This document shows, piece by piece, positions 43,687 through 51,167 of a stretch of 57,320 bases of DNA; position 1 is the first letter of the stretch, and the number at the start of each line of letters is the position of its first letter. A program made the position numbers and the translations under genes. The notes beneath the pieces were generated by a model that was not told the DNA's origin, did no database searches, and saw nothing but the letters and a program-made list of their open reading frames with translations. The stretch is taken from positions 1 through 57,320 of the forward strand of contig JAJRVM010000151.1 in the NCBI GenBank assembly GCA_024277285.1, read 5' to 3'. Source of the DNA: Planctomycetota bacterium. GTDB taxonomy: Bacteria; Planctomycetota; Planctomycetia; Pirellulales; Pirellulaceae.

Positions 43687-43783
43687 ACGACCGAAGTATG
43701 GCCAAATGCCTGTGGACCGATCCGGATTCTTCAACACCTGCCATTTGAAAAACAGATTCTCGAGTCCGTCGAGGAGAATAAAC

Positions 43784-45451
43784 ATGAACGAGGCGATCAA
43801 GACTCTTATCTATGTCGGCATGGCTGTGGCCGTCGCACTGTTGGCCGCATTCACCTACCCCAAGCAGGAAGATTTTGTGCTGCCTGACTTGGTTGGCAAA
43901 TCGTTGTTCGCCGAGTTCACGGACCCCGACGACGCCGCCCAACTGCAAATCCTGAAGTTCCGCGAGGATCTCGGGGACCTGACCGAGTTTGAAGTTGCGC
44001 GCGATCCCGAAACAGGACTTTGGGTCATCCCCTCGAGTTCCGATTACCCCGCCGATGCTGAAACCCAAATGCGCGACGCGGCCATCGCCCTGATCGACCT
44101 GCAAGTCCTCGGCGTCGCTTCCGATTCGGCCAACGAGCATGAAACGTACGGTGTGGTCGCACCGAAAAAACAAATGGATCGGAGCCAACAAGGTGTTGGC
44201 CTGCTTGTTACGGTCAAGAACGCCAAGGATAAGGACCTGGCCAAGATCATCATTGGAAAACGAGTGAGAGGGACGGATAACCAGCATTTCGTTCGCAAAC
44301 CTGGCATCGACTCGGTCTATGTCGTTAAAATCGATCCCGACAAGTTTCCAACCGATTTCGAGAAATGGATTGAACGCGATCTATTGAAAATCAATACGCT
44401 CGACGTCGAACGCGTGACGCTCAAAGACTATTCCATTATCACCCAACAAACACTCGTCGGCCCACGCGGCACCATCGATCGGAGATTTGAAGCGGACGTC
44501 ATCTGGGATACCGACCAAAACAAGTGGGTGCTTAACCAGTTGTTGCAGTTCCGAAACGGCAAGCCAAGACCGACCGAATTACTCCCTACCGAAGAAATGA
44601 ACACCGAGAAACTCAACGAGCTGAAGTCTGCGCTGGGTGACATGAAAATCGTCGGCGTCATGCGCAAACCAACGGGGCTGGGCGCCGACTTGAAGGCCGG
44701 CACGGAAATCGCAAACAACCAGGAAAGCCTCTTGTCACTTACGAACCGTGGGTTTTATCTGGCCAGCGTCGCAGGGAGCGAGCCCGAGCTGCACGCCGCT
44801 AACGGCGAATTAGTCATCGGGCTGAAAGACGGTGTTCAGTACCTGCTGCGGTTCGGCGAAATCGCCGATGTACAACAGGAATCCGAGGAAGGGAAGCTCA
44901 GCCGATACCTCTTCGTCTCAGCTCGGTTAAACGAGTCCGAGTTCCCGCCACTCCAACTCGAACCGCTTCCTGGTGGCGAGGATGCAGATAAGACCGAGGC
45001 GAAAGAAGACGCCAAGGACGAAGCCAACAAGACGGACGAAGTAAAGAAGGAAGACAAAAAAGACGGTGGTGCGGCGGATGAAAAATCCGACCTCGAGTTG
45101 AAACAGGAACGGATCCGGAAAGAAAACCAGCGCAAGAAAGATGAACGCGAGGAGCAGCTGAAAAAGGCTAACCAGAAAGTGGCCGAGCTGAACGCGCGGT
45201 TTGCCGATTGGTACTACATCATCTCGGAGGATGAGTACAAGAAAGTCCACCTCGGTCGCAATGATCTGATCAAGGAATCGGCCAACGCCAAGGAAGAAGG
45301 GTTTGGGCTCGATTCCTTCCGCCAGCTGGAACAGGAAGGGATCAAGAAACCCGAACCCGCGCCGCCAGCGCCAGGCATGGGAGGTATGCCACCAGGTATG
45401 CAAGGCATGCCGCCCGGAATGCGCGGCTTGCCACCGGGAATGGGACGCTAG
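43784..45451 (+). CDS. DUF4340 exported protein
   Basis: A 555-residue protein. The start at 43784 follows GAGGAG and opens with a membrane anchor (IYVGMAVAVALLAAFTY). The body has repeated DUF4340 features (VYVVKIDPDKFPTDFEKWIE; ERDLLKINTLDVERVTL). A highly charged Lys/Glu/Asp segment near 400-470 is followed by a short domain and a Met/Pro/Gly tail with repeats of the form PPGM. DUF4340 proteins regularly follow GldG-type genes and are taken to be partner subunits outside the membrane. A strong hairpin lies 27 bp after the stop. Confidence 0.92.
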   Translation: MNEAIKTLIYVGMAVAVALLAAFTYPKQEDFVLPDLVGKSLFAEFTDPDDAAQLQILKFREDLGDLTEFEVARDPETGLWVIPSSSDYPADAETQMRDAAIALIDLQVLGVASDSANEHETYGVVAPKKQMDRSQQGVGLLVTVKNAKDKDLAKIIIGKRVRGTDNQHFVRKPGIDSVYVVKIDPDKFPTDFEKWIERDLLKINTLDVERVTLKDYSIITQQTLVGPRGTIDRRFEADVIWDTDQNKWVLNQLLQFRNGKPRPTELLPTEEMNTEKLNELKSALGDMKIVGVMRKPTGLGADLKAGTEIANNQESLLSLTNRGFYLASVAGSEPELHAANGELVIGLKDGVQYLLRFGEIADVQQESEEGKLSRYLFVSARLNESEFPPLQLEPLPGGEDADKTEAKEDAKDEANKTDEVKKEDKKDGGAADEKSDLELKQERIRKENQRKKDEREEQLKKANQKVAELNARFADWYYIISEDEYKKVHLGRNDLIKESANAKEEGFGLDSFRQLEQEGIKKPEPAPPAPGMGGMPPGMQGMPPGMRGLPPGMGR

Positions 45452-45478
45452 ACGACTGCACCTCGGACAACCAGAGAG

Positions 45479-45505
45479 AACGCGTAGCAGGTTTTGCTAC
45501 GCGTT
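45479..45505 (+). terminator. 11-bp perfect stem-loop after DUF4340 gene
   Basis: AACGCGTAGCA-GGTTT-TGCTACGCGTT is a perfect 11-bp stem with a 5-nt loop, starting 27 bp after the stop of the DUF4340 gene. A second, smaller stem-loop GCAGC-GTCTT-GCTGC follows at 45514-45528. No T-tract follows, so this is a possible factor-assisted terminator or an mRNA-stabilising element. Confidence 0.6.
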
Positions 45506-45542
45506 CGACTTGAGCAGCGTCTTGCTGCGCCGGGCGGGGGCC

Positions 45543-46001
45543 ATGCCTGACGAGTCGCCTGAAAACCCGTTCGCAGCACCTACAACTGCTGGCGCGTCAA
45601 GTGACGCTGTCCAGCGGCGCATCAAAGCCCCCGTTGCCGCCAGCGTAGTACTCGGTTTCGTCGGCGTCTGCTTCCTGCTGTTGTTGAATACGAACTGGTT
45701 CAACAACATGCTCGCCTTTCTCGCCTGCTTGTCTCTGAGCGGCATTCTGTGGTACCGTTTCTTTCTCCTTTCCAAAGATAACGATGGCCGTCGGCTCGCG
45801 TTGATCGTCACCGCCGGCCATGTGGCGCTGTTAATCGCATTTTCGACCACACTGCCCGAGCGGTTTCGCCGCCAGAAACAGATGCACGACGTTATCGAGA
45901 AATTACGGGAAAAACACCGCGCTCGCAATTCCCCAAGAGCAACGTCAAGTATCGAAGGAAAGTGTGCCACACGGAATGAGCAACAATCCATTTGGGGATA
46001 A
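45543..46001 (+). CDS. Small membrane protein, NPFAAP type
   Basis: A 152-residue protein starting at 45543. The short hydrophilic N-terminus contains NPFAAPTT, then three hydrophobic segments follow (VAASVVLGFVGVCFLLLL; MLAFLACLSLSGILWYRFF; LALIVTAGHVALLIAFSTT) and a basic C-terminus. Proteins with an NPF/NPY-AP head and a few membrane helices are frequent in Planctomycetes, with unknown role. It overlaps the next gene by 26 bp. Confidence 0.8.
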   Translation: MPDESPENPFAAPTTAGASSDAVQRRIKAPVAASVVLGFVGVCFLLLLNTNWFNNMLAFLACLSLSGILWYRFFLLSKDNDGRRLALIVTAGHVALLIAFSTTLPERFRRQKQMHDVIEKLREKHRARNSPRATSSIEGKCATRNEQQSIWG

Positions 46002-46440
46002 GCGCCCATTTGAAGAACGACCGGACGCGAACCCCTATTCGGCCCCCAGTGCCCAGGCAGATGCCAACAACAATGCAGGTAACCCGGTGATCATCCCGGG
46101 GATCTTCCTGCTGGTGCTGTCGACTGTTTTCATGCTGCTGTTGCTCGCCTCGATTCCGGCCCAGATCATTCGGCTCAGCGAAATTGACGCCTCGACTCCC
46201 AAAGGTTTTGGGGAATTCACAGGTGGAATCGTGGCGTTGGGGATGTGGCTGATCATGACGGCCGCCCTCACCTACGGTTCGATCTGCATGATCCGCATGA
46301 AGGGCTACGCCGGCGCCGTCACGGCCGCGATTGTCGCCACGATCCCCTGCTGCTCGCCCTTCATCCTACTCGGTATCCCGTTTGGAATCTGGGCGTTGGT
46401 CGTGCTGAGCAAGCCGTATGCCCGCACGCGGTTCAAATAG
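45976..46440 (+). CDS. Small membrane protein, NPYSAP type
   Basis: A 154-residue protein with NNPFGDKRP and NPYSAPSAQ in the head, then three membrane segments (VIIPGIFLLVLSTVFMLLLL; GIVALGMWLIMTAALTYGS; VATIPCCSPFILLGIPFGIW). It is the same kind of protein as its upstream neighbour and overlaps it by 26 bp, so the two are probably translated together. A GTG four codons upstream (45964) has a closer AAGGA site and may be the real start. Confidence 0.8.
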   Translation: MSNNPFGDKRPFEERPDANPYSAPSAQADANNNAGNPVIIPGIFLLVLSTVFMLLLLASIPAQIIRLSEIDASTPKGFGEFTGGIVALGMWLIMTAALTYGSICMIRMKGYAGAVTAAIVATIPCCSPFILLGIPFGIWALVVLSKPYARTRFK

Positions 46441-46481
46441 CGGCGCGCGACGCCAGGTGTCATCATGCGCGGAGCGCATCA

Positions 46482-46640
46482 CTATCCGGTCTTCGTCTCT
46501 TCGCTATTGGGTTGCTCGGCAACAGGTGAATGGTGCTGCTCCCTCCACGCCTCGTAACCCGCTTTCGCGTATTCAAAAGTAGCCCAGCCGAACACACCGA
46601 TGAGCAGACCAACCATGACATAGAGCATCGTGTCGTTCAT
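46482..46640 (-). CDS. 52-residue single-pass membrane protein
   Basis: A short gene (ATG at 46640, TAG at 46482-46484) behind a strong GGAGGAA ribosome site. The product starts MNDTMLYVMVGLLIGVFGWA, with one membrane helix, then a hydrophilic tail ending in EETKTG. It lies 29 bp after the ptsN-like stop in the same direction. The ribosome site lies in a 15-bp duplication (GAGGAACACT twice, 46646-46670), so two Shine-Dalgarno sequences stand in tandem. No family is recognised. The strong site, coherent composition and operon position support it as real. Confidence 0.75.
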   Translation of the reverse strand: MNDTMLYVMVGLLIGVFGWATFEYAKAGYEAWREQHHSPVAEQPNSEETKTG

Positions 46641-46645
46641 TGCAC

Positions 46646-46670
46646 AGTGTTCCTCCAGTGAGTGTTCCTC
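46646..46670 (-). repeat. Duplicated ribosome-binding site, 15-bp period
   Basis: On the minus strand GAGGAACACT occurs at 46670-46661 and again at 46655-46646, 15 bp apart. The second copy is the functional-distance Shine-Dalgarno of the 52-residue gene. Confidence 0.8.
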
Positions 46671-47197
46671 TATTTAACAGTCCGTTGTTTGTTGATTCCA
46701 AGCAAATGCAGCAGTGCGTCGGGCGAACGAGGAATCCGTACCGAGTATTGCAACGTCTTGTCGGAGAAGAGTGTGGCAATTCGGCCCAGTATCTCGACAT
46801 GTTGCGCACGCCGTTCAAATGGCGAAATAACGAGAATCACAACGCGCGTTGGCAGGCCGTCAAGCGAACCAAAATCGATCCCAGTCGCAGCAACTCCGAT
46901 CAACCCGGTAAACTCGGCGACCTCTCGCAATCGCAAATGCGGCAAAGCCAAACCATGCCCCAACCCGGTGGTCCCGAGTTGTTCGCGCCGCGTCAAAGCC
47001 GCCGTGACGGTAGGAACCAATGCACGCGACAGCCGTCCTTTGGCAGCCAGGGATTCGACCATGAACGTCAACACCGCCCTCTTTTCGGCATCGGCGGGCA
47101 GCGTTACAACGGAGTCGGAATCAAGGAAATCAAGCAGATTGCCCCAATCCGGGTTACCTGTTTCAGTCCTGGCCAATACACTCGGTCCCATGTTCAT
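46670..47197 (-). CDS. ptsN: PTS IIA-type protein (PtsN-like)
   Basis: A 175-residue cytoplasmic PTS EIIA domain of the fructose/nitrogen type. The phosphorylatable His is H87 in GHGLALPH (80-87), matching the GxAxPH site of PtsN/EIIA-Ntr. The remainder (LIGVAATGIDFGSLDGLPTR; VILVISPFERRAQHVEILGR) fits the fold. A GGGGA site nine bases upstream supports the start. No HPr, enzyme I or sugar-PTS membrane protein is nearby, so a regulatory rather than transport role is likely. PtsN genes are often tied to sigma-54 in other bacteria. It is divergent from ClC. Confidence 0.88.
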   Translation of the reverse strand: MNMGPSVLARTETGNPDWGNLLDFLDSDSVVTLPADAEKRAVLTFMVESLAAKGRLSRALVPTVTAALTRREQLGTTGLGHGLALPHLRLREVAEFTGLIGVAATGIDFGSLDGLPTRVVILVISPFERRAQHVEILGRIATLFSDKTLQYSVRIPRSPDALLHLLGINKQRTVK

Positions 47198-47270
47198 GCG
47201 ACAGATCCCCTGACACGCGCTCGCCGAACGTCGGCAACATTACGCGTCGCTAAGTACGGAAAAGGGAATA

Positions 47271-47286
47271 AGCAAATAGTGCGCCG
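47271..47286 (-). promoter_or_regulatory. Weak sigma-54-type promoter facing ptsN
   Basis: Read on the minus strand, CGGCGCACTATTTGCT has GG and GC separated by the required 10 bases and the TTTGCT -12 block. It misses the consensus at three less critical positions of the -24 block. The predicted start would be about 60 nt before the ptsN start codon. Confidence 0.45.
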
Positions 47287-47490
47287 CACTTTGTCAACTA
47301 CGCAAGAAGGCCAACTGCGCCAAGAGGGTCAACTGCCGCCAAGAGGGCGGGGGATGTCGGCTCGGCGGTGTATCGCACAGACTGCTGACAACGGGACAAC
47401 TGAGTGTGGGCAGTGCGGTGAATGAACGGTTTTTGGGGTGAACCGCCGCAGGACTCGCAAAGCAAAAGCGGACAGCGAACAGGACTTAAC

Positions 47491-47525
47491 CTGCAATATC
47501 TTGCAGCCTTGTGCAAGATATTGCG
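47491..47525. promoter_or_regulatory. Paired palindromes, likely enhancer-binding-protein sites
   Basis: Site A is the perfect palindrome CTGCAA-TATC-TTGCAG (47491-47506). Site B is TGCAA-GATA-TTGCG (47512-47525). The two are inverse complements of each other over 13 bases and their centres lie ~20 bp apart, two helical turns. Site A is centred about 82 bp upstream of the ClC-facing -24 element, the usual place for NtrC-type activator sites. Confidence 0.7.
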
Positions 47526-47579
47526 GTATCGATGGGCGTTACCGCGAGTGAGCGCGAACATCGCCGGACCGGACGGGTT

Positions 47580-47595
47580 TGGCACATTGTTTGCT
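47580..47595 (+). promoter_or_regulatory. Sigma-54 promoter facing the ClC gene
   Basis: TGGCACATTGTTTGCT matches the sigma-54 consensus TGGCACGNNNNTTGCW at every defined position except G7. GG and GC have the strict 10-base spacing. Transcription would begin near 47606, giving a ~230-nt leader before the TTG start at 47839. Confidence 0.75.
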
Positions 47596-47609
47596 CGATT
47601 ACCAACGAC

Positions 47610-47672
47610 TTTGCAACTGCCCACGACGCTTCAGGCACCCGCGGAACGTAGTGCAAGCCAAGTAGTTGCAAA
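47610..47672 (+). other. 9-bp inverted repeat in predicted ClC leader
   Basis: TTTGCAACT (47610-47618) and AGTTGCAAA (47664-47672) are exact inverse complements, separated by 45 nt, just after the predicted transcription start. They could fold as a leader stem or be further half-sites for the same activator (TTGCA core). Confidence 0.5.
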
Positions 47673-47838
47673 CCAAACAGGAAACAGGGCCACCGTGCCA
47701 TGCACACGGCCAGTTCTCCTGACACGAGCTTCGATCACAAGTCGAGCACACTCCGGCTCTGTCGAATAAGACTGCTTGCTGAAACGACCACATCGTTCGG
47801 AACGAATTACACCACGCGTTGGAAATGAGTGAATCACC

Positions 47839-49680
47839 TTGAAAAGCCTGCTGGGTCACTTTCGTTCGATTTTTGATACCGAGGCCAGCGGGCGGTTGAT
47901 CTTGCTTGCGTCGCTGGTTGGCCTCGTTGCCGGCCTGGGCGCGGCAGGCTTCTACTGGCTGCTGGAACTGTTCCAAGAATATGCGTTGGGGCATGTCGAA
48001 GGATACTACCCGCCTCCCGCAGGCGACGAAGGTGTCGCGCACGTCATGCAGCTCCCGACGCACTGGTGGGCCGTGTTATTGGTTCCCACCATCGGCGGAC
48101 TGCTCTGTGGCTTGCTGGTTTACGGCCTGGCCCCTGAGGCGGAGGGGCACGGCACCGACGCCATGGTGAAGGCGTTTCACCGCTTGGGAGGCCGTATCCG
48201 AACGCGCGTGCCGTTCGTCAAAGCAGTCGCGTCGATCATCACGATCGGAACCGGTGGTTCGGCCGGCCGTGAAGGGCCAATTGCACAGATCGGCGCCGGA
48301 TTTGGTTCTTTCCTGGCCACGAAGCTTGGCTTGGGCGAACACGAACGGCGCATCCTCGTACTGTCGGGTGGAGCGGGCGGGATCGGCGCCATTTTCCGCG
48401 CACCACTGGGCGGAGCGCTATTCGCCAGCGAAGTGCTGTACGGTTCCACCGCGTTGGAGTTTGCCGCAGTGGCACCCTGCTTTATCGCTTCAATTACGGC
48501 CTATGCCGTATTCGCCGTCATCTTCGGACAAGGGCTTGCCTTTCGCGTTCCGGAGAACCTGGCCTTCGATAACATCCAAGAACTGCCAATCTACCTCATC
48601 TTTGCCGTCGTCTGTTCGATCGTGGGGTTTCTATACGTTAACGTTTTCTACGGACTGCGGAACCGCTTCTTCCGAATGCTGCCAATCCCCAATCACGTTA
48701 AACCAGCCATCGGCGGCCTGCTCTTGGGCGTGCTTGCCCTCTGGCTTCCTCAATTGATGTCAGGCGGTTACGGCTGGATTCAAATGGCCATCGATGGCCA
48801 CAATTCAATGACCTTCACTCTGCTGCTAGTCCTCTGCTTCGGAAAAATCGTTGCCACCTCGCTGACGATTTCCTCGGGCGGTAGCGGCGGTGTCTTCGCG
48901 CCGTCGCTGTTCATTGGTGCCATGCTCGGTGGCGCCTTTGGACAATTCTGCAACAGCGTAGTGCCCGGCATCATCGAGCATCCGGAAGCATTTGTACTGG
49001 TCGGGATGGGGGGCTTTTTCGCAGGCGTGGCGCGCGTTCCGCTGACGGCAATGTTAATGGTTTGCGAAATGAGCGGCTCCTACGGGTTGCTGCTGCCACT
49101 GATGCTCGTGTCGATCGTCAACACCGCGATCCTCTCGTCGCGCTGGACGCTTTACGAAGAGCAAGTGCCTTCGTTGGTCGACAGCCCGGCTCACCAAGGC
49201 GACTTCGTGATCGATATCCTCGAACAGATCCACGTCGCCGAGGTTTATGATAAGAAGCGCACACTAGACCTCGTGCCCGAAGAGACGCCTCTGCCCGAGA
49301 TTCTGAAAATGGCGGCGCGCTCCAAGAACGCCTATTTTCCCGTAGTCGACCAGGACGGCCAATTGACCGGCATCTTCTCGCTCCGCGACCTGAGGTCGAT
49401 CCTCACCGGTGACGGAGCCGGGGCACTGATCCTGGCAACCGATCTTGCCGCACAGCCCGTGTTGACGGTCACGCCTGGCGACGACCTCCACCGAGCGCTG
49501 CGCGTCTTCACCCGAAAGAACATTGATGATGTCCCAGTGGTCGACCCCAAGAACCCAAACCAGATACTCGGCATGCTAAATCGCAAGGATGTCATCGCCG
49601 CCTATCACGAACGGATCATGGAGCTTCGAAGCCCCGAACAAGATCATGACCTTGACCGTGATCTCGATTCACAATCTTGA
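47839..49680 (+). CDS. ClC-family chloride channel/transporter with CBS domains
   Basis: A 613-residue ClC protein in the inner membrane. TTG start at 47839; the next in-frame Met is residue 70, too late for the first helix. ClC filter motifs: GTGGSAGREGPIAQIG (138-152, with gating Glu145), GGIGAIFRAPLGGALF, GGSGGVFAPSLFIGAM and GMGGFFAGVARVPLTAML. The C-terminal ~150 residues are two CBS domains (YFPVVDQDGQLTGIFSLRDL; DVPVVDPKNPNQILGMLNRK), which usually bind adenosine nucleotides. It cannot be told whether it is a channel or a Cl-/H+ exchanger. Likely under sigma-54 control. Confidence 0.95.
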   Translation: MKSLLGHFRSIFDTEASGRLILLASLVGLVAGLGAAGFYWLLELFQEYALGHVEGYYPPPAGDEGVAHVMQLPTHWWAVLLVPTIGGLLCGLLVYGLAPEAEGHGTDAMVKAFHRLGGRIRTRVPFVKAVASIITIGTGGSAGREGPIAQIGAGFGSFLATKLGLGEHERRILVLSGGAGGIGAIFRAPLGGALFASEVLYGSTALEFAAVAPCFIASITAYAVFAVIFGQGLAFRVPENLAFDNIQELPIYLIFAVVCSIVGFLYVNVFYGLRNRFFRMLPIPNHVKPAIGGLLLGVLALWLPQLMSGGYGWIQMAIDGHNSMTFTLLLVLCFGKIVATSLTISSGGSGGVFAPSLFIGAMLGGAFGQFCNSVVPGIIEHPEAFVLVGMGGFFAGVARVPLTAMLMVCEMSGSYGLLLPLMLVSIVNTAILSSRWTLYEEQVPSLVDSPAHQGDFVIDILEQIHVAEVYDKKRTLDLVPEETPLPEILKMAARSKNAYFPVVDQDGQLTGIFSLRDLRSILTGDGAGALILATDLAAQPVLTVTPGDDLHRALRVFTRKNIDDVPVVDPKNPNQILGMLNRKDVIAAYHERIMELRSPEQDHDLDRDLDSQS

Positions 49681-49814
49681 ATCGCGGCGCAGTGGACCAC
49701 CCAGATTCCCTTCTTCTTTGCCCTTAATCTTCTTTGCCCTCCCAAAAGAACCACCAAGAAGCCAGCTTCAACCGCACGGGCCTGAAGGGCAAGAAAATAC
49801 GTCCGGGCCCAGCA

Positions 49815-51167
49815 CTAATGCAAACCGTATCGATTCATTTTGTAGTGGAGTGACCGCACACTGATGTCCAGCATTTTCGCCGTTCGTTCTCGATGGCAAT
49901 CGCAGGCGGCCAATGCGGCGCGAATCGCGTGCTGTTCCGCCTGTTCCACGGCATGAGCCAACGTACTGGAACGGACCGCGGTCGCTTCACGAACCTCATC
50001 TGGCAGTTCGTCGTCATGGACGATCTCGCCGTCGATAGTAACGACAATTCGCTCGACACAATTACGCAACTGGCGCACGTTGCCAGGCCAATGATGACCG
50101 ACCAGTACCCGCATCGCGGCAGGCGTCAGCCGTTGCTGAGGCCGGCGATGCCGCTGGCAAAACTGCTCCATGAAGTGGCTTACCAGCAGCGGGATGTCAT
50201 CGCGACGTTCGCGCAGCGCCGGAACTCGTATTGGCACCACATTCAACCGATAATAGAGATCTTCCCGAAACCGTCCGCTGGCAACCAGGCCGGCAATATC
50301 CTGATTCGTGGCAGAAACGACGCGTACATCGATCGGAATCATCTGGTCACCACCGAGCCGGCGTATTTCACGCTGTTCCAGCACACGCAACAAGTCGACC
50401 TGGCTGCGCGAAGACATTTCGGTGATTTCGTCCAGAAAGATGGTCCCGCCACTGGCCATTTCAAACCGGCCAGGTCGCTGCTGTTGAGCTCCGGTGAACG
50501 CGCCCTTTTCGTACCCGAACAACTCACTTTCCAACAACGTATCGGGCAGCGCGCCAAGGTTTACCGACAGGAATGGCTGATTGCTTCGAGCGCTCAAATT
50601 GTGAATCGCCCGAGCCGCCAGTTCCTTGCCCGTTCCACTTTCACCACTGAGCAACACGGTGGCGTCGCTACCGGCAACCTGCCGAATCTGACGTAGCAGT
50701 TCGTCCGTGGCGCGACAGTTGCCAACGATCTCCGGCACTTCGCCGGCATCGGCTAACCGCTTGCGAAGTGCTCGGTTCTCGGCTGCAAGGCGGCGGTGTT
50801 CGAGTGCCTTGCGCACCTGCAACCGAATGACATTCAGATCGATCGGTTTGGTGACGAAATCGAAAGCGCCGTTGCGCATCGCCTCGACCGCCATTTCCAC
50901 CGACGCGAACGCCGTGATCACAATCACGCATGTTTCCGGACGCGTATCGCGGATCTGCTTGAGCAGGCCGAGCCCGTCCAAGTCGCCGGGCAACCGCACA
51001 TCGGTAATCACGATGTCATGGCCACTCTGTTGGAATTTTCGCAGTCCCTCCTCGCCGTTGGCGGCAGACTCGACCAACTCCACTTCACGCTTGAGCCCCT
51101 GGCAAAGCCCGGTGCGAATATTGGGCTCGTCATCCACAATCAGCAGTTTGTGCGCAAGTTCATTCAT
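49815..51167 (-). CDS. NtrC-family sigma-54 response regulator
   Basis: A 450-residue transcriptional activator. The receiver domain (residues ~7-120) has the acidic pair VDDEP and phospho-acceptor D56 in VITDVRLPG. The AAA+ domain has Walker A GESGTGKE (175-182), the sigma-54 contact loop GAFTGA (222-227), GGTIFLDEITEMSS and later arginine-finger regions. The C-terminus is a Fis-type helix-turn-helix (ERTAKMLDISVRSLHYKMNR). All parts needed to activate sigma-54 promoters are intact. Its start overlaps the kinase stop (4 bp), so it is the kinase's partner. Confidence 0.96.
   Translation of the reverse strand: MNELAHKLLIVDDEPNIRTGLCQGLKREVELVESAANGEEGLRKFQQSGHDIVITDVRLPGDLDGLGLLKQIRDTRPETCVIVITAFASVEMAVEAMRNGAFDFVTKPIDLNVIRLQVRKALEHRRLAAENRALRKRLADAGEVPEIVGNCRATDELLRQIRQVAGSDATVLLSGESGTGKELAARAIHNLSARSNQPFLSVNLGALPDTLLESELFGYEKGAFTGAQQQRPGRFEMASGGTIFLDEITEMSSRSQVDLLRVLEQREIRRLGGDQMIPIDVRVVSATNQDIAGLVASGRFREDLYYRLNVVPIRVPALRERRDDIPLLVSHFMEQFCQRHRRPQQRLTPAAMRVLVGHHWPGNVRQLRNCVERIVVTIDGEIVHDDELPDEVREATAVRSSTLAHAVEQAEQHAIRAALAACDCHRERTAKMLDISVRSLHYKMNRYGLH

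Larger units (their letters stand above)
47198..47838. other. 641-bp divergent regulatory spacer
   Basis: No credible gene. It holds the sigma-54-like promoters, the paired palindromes, an imperfect 18/19-bp repeat at 47304-47340 and a leader inverted repeat at 47610-47672, all listed separately. It divides the ptsN-like gene from the ClC gene. Confidence 0.75.
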
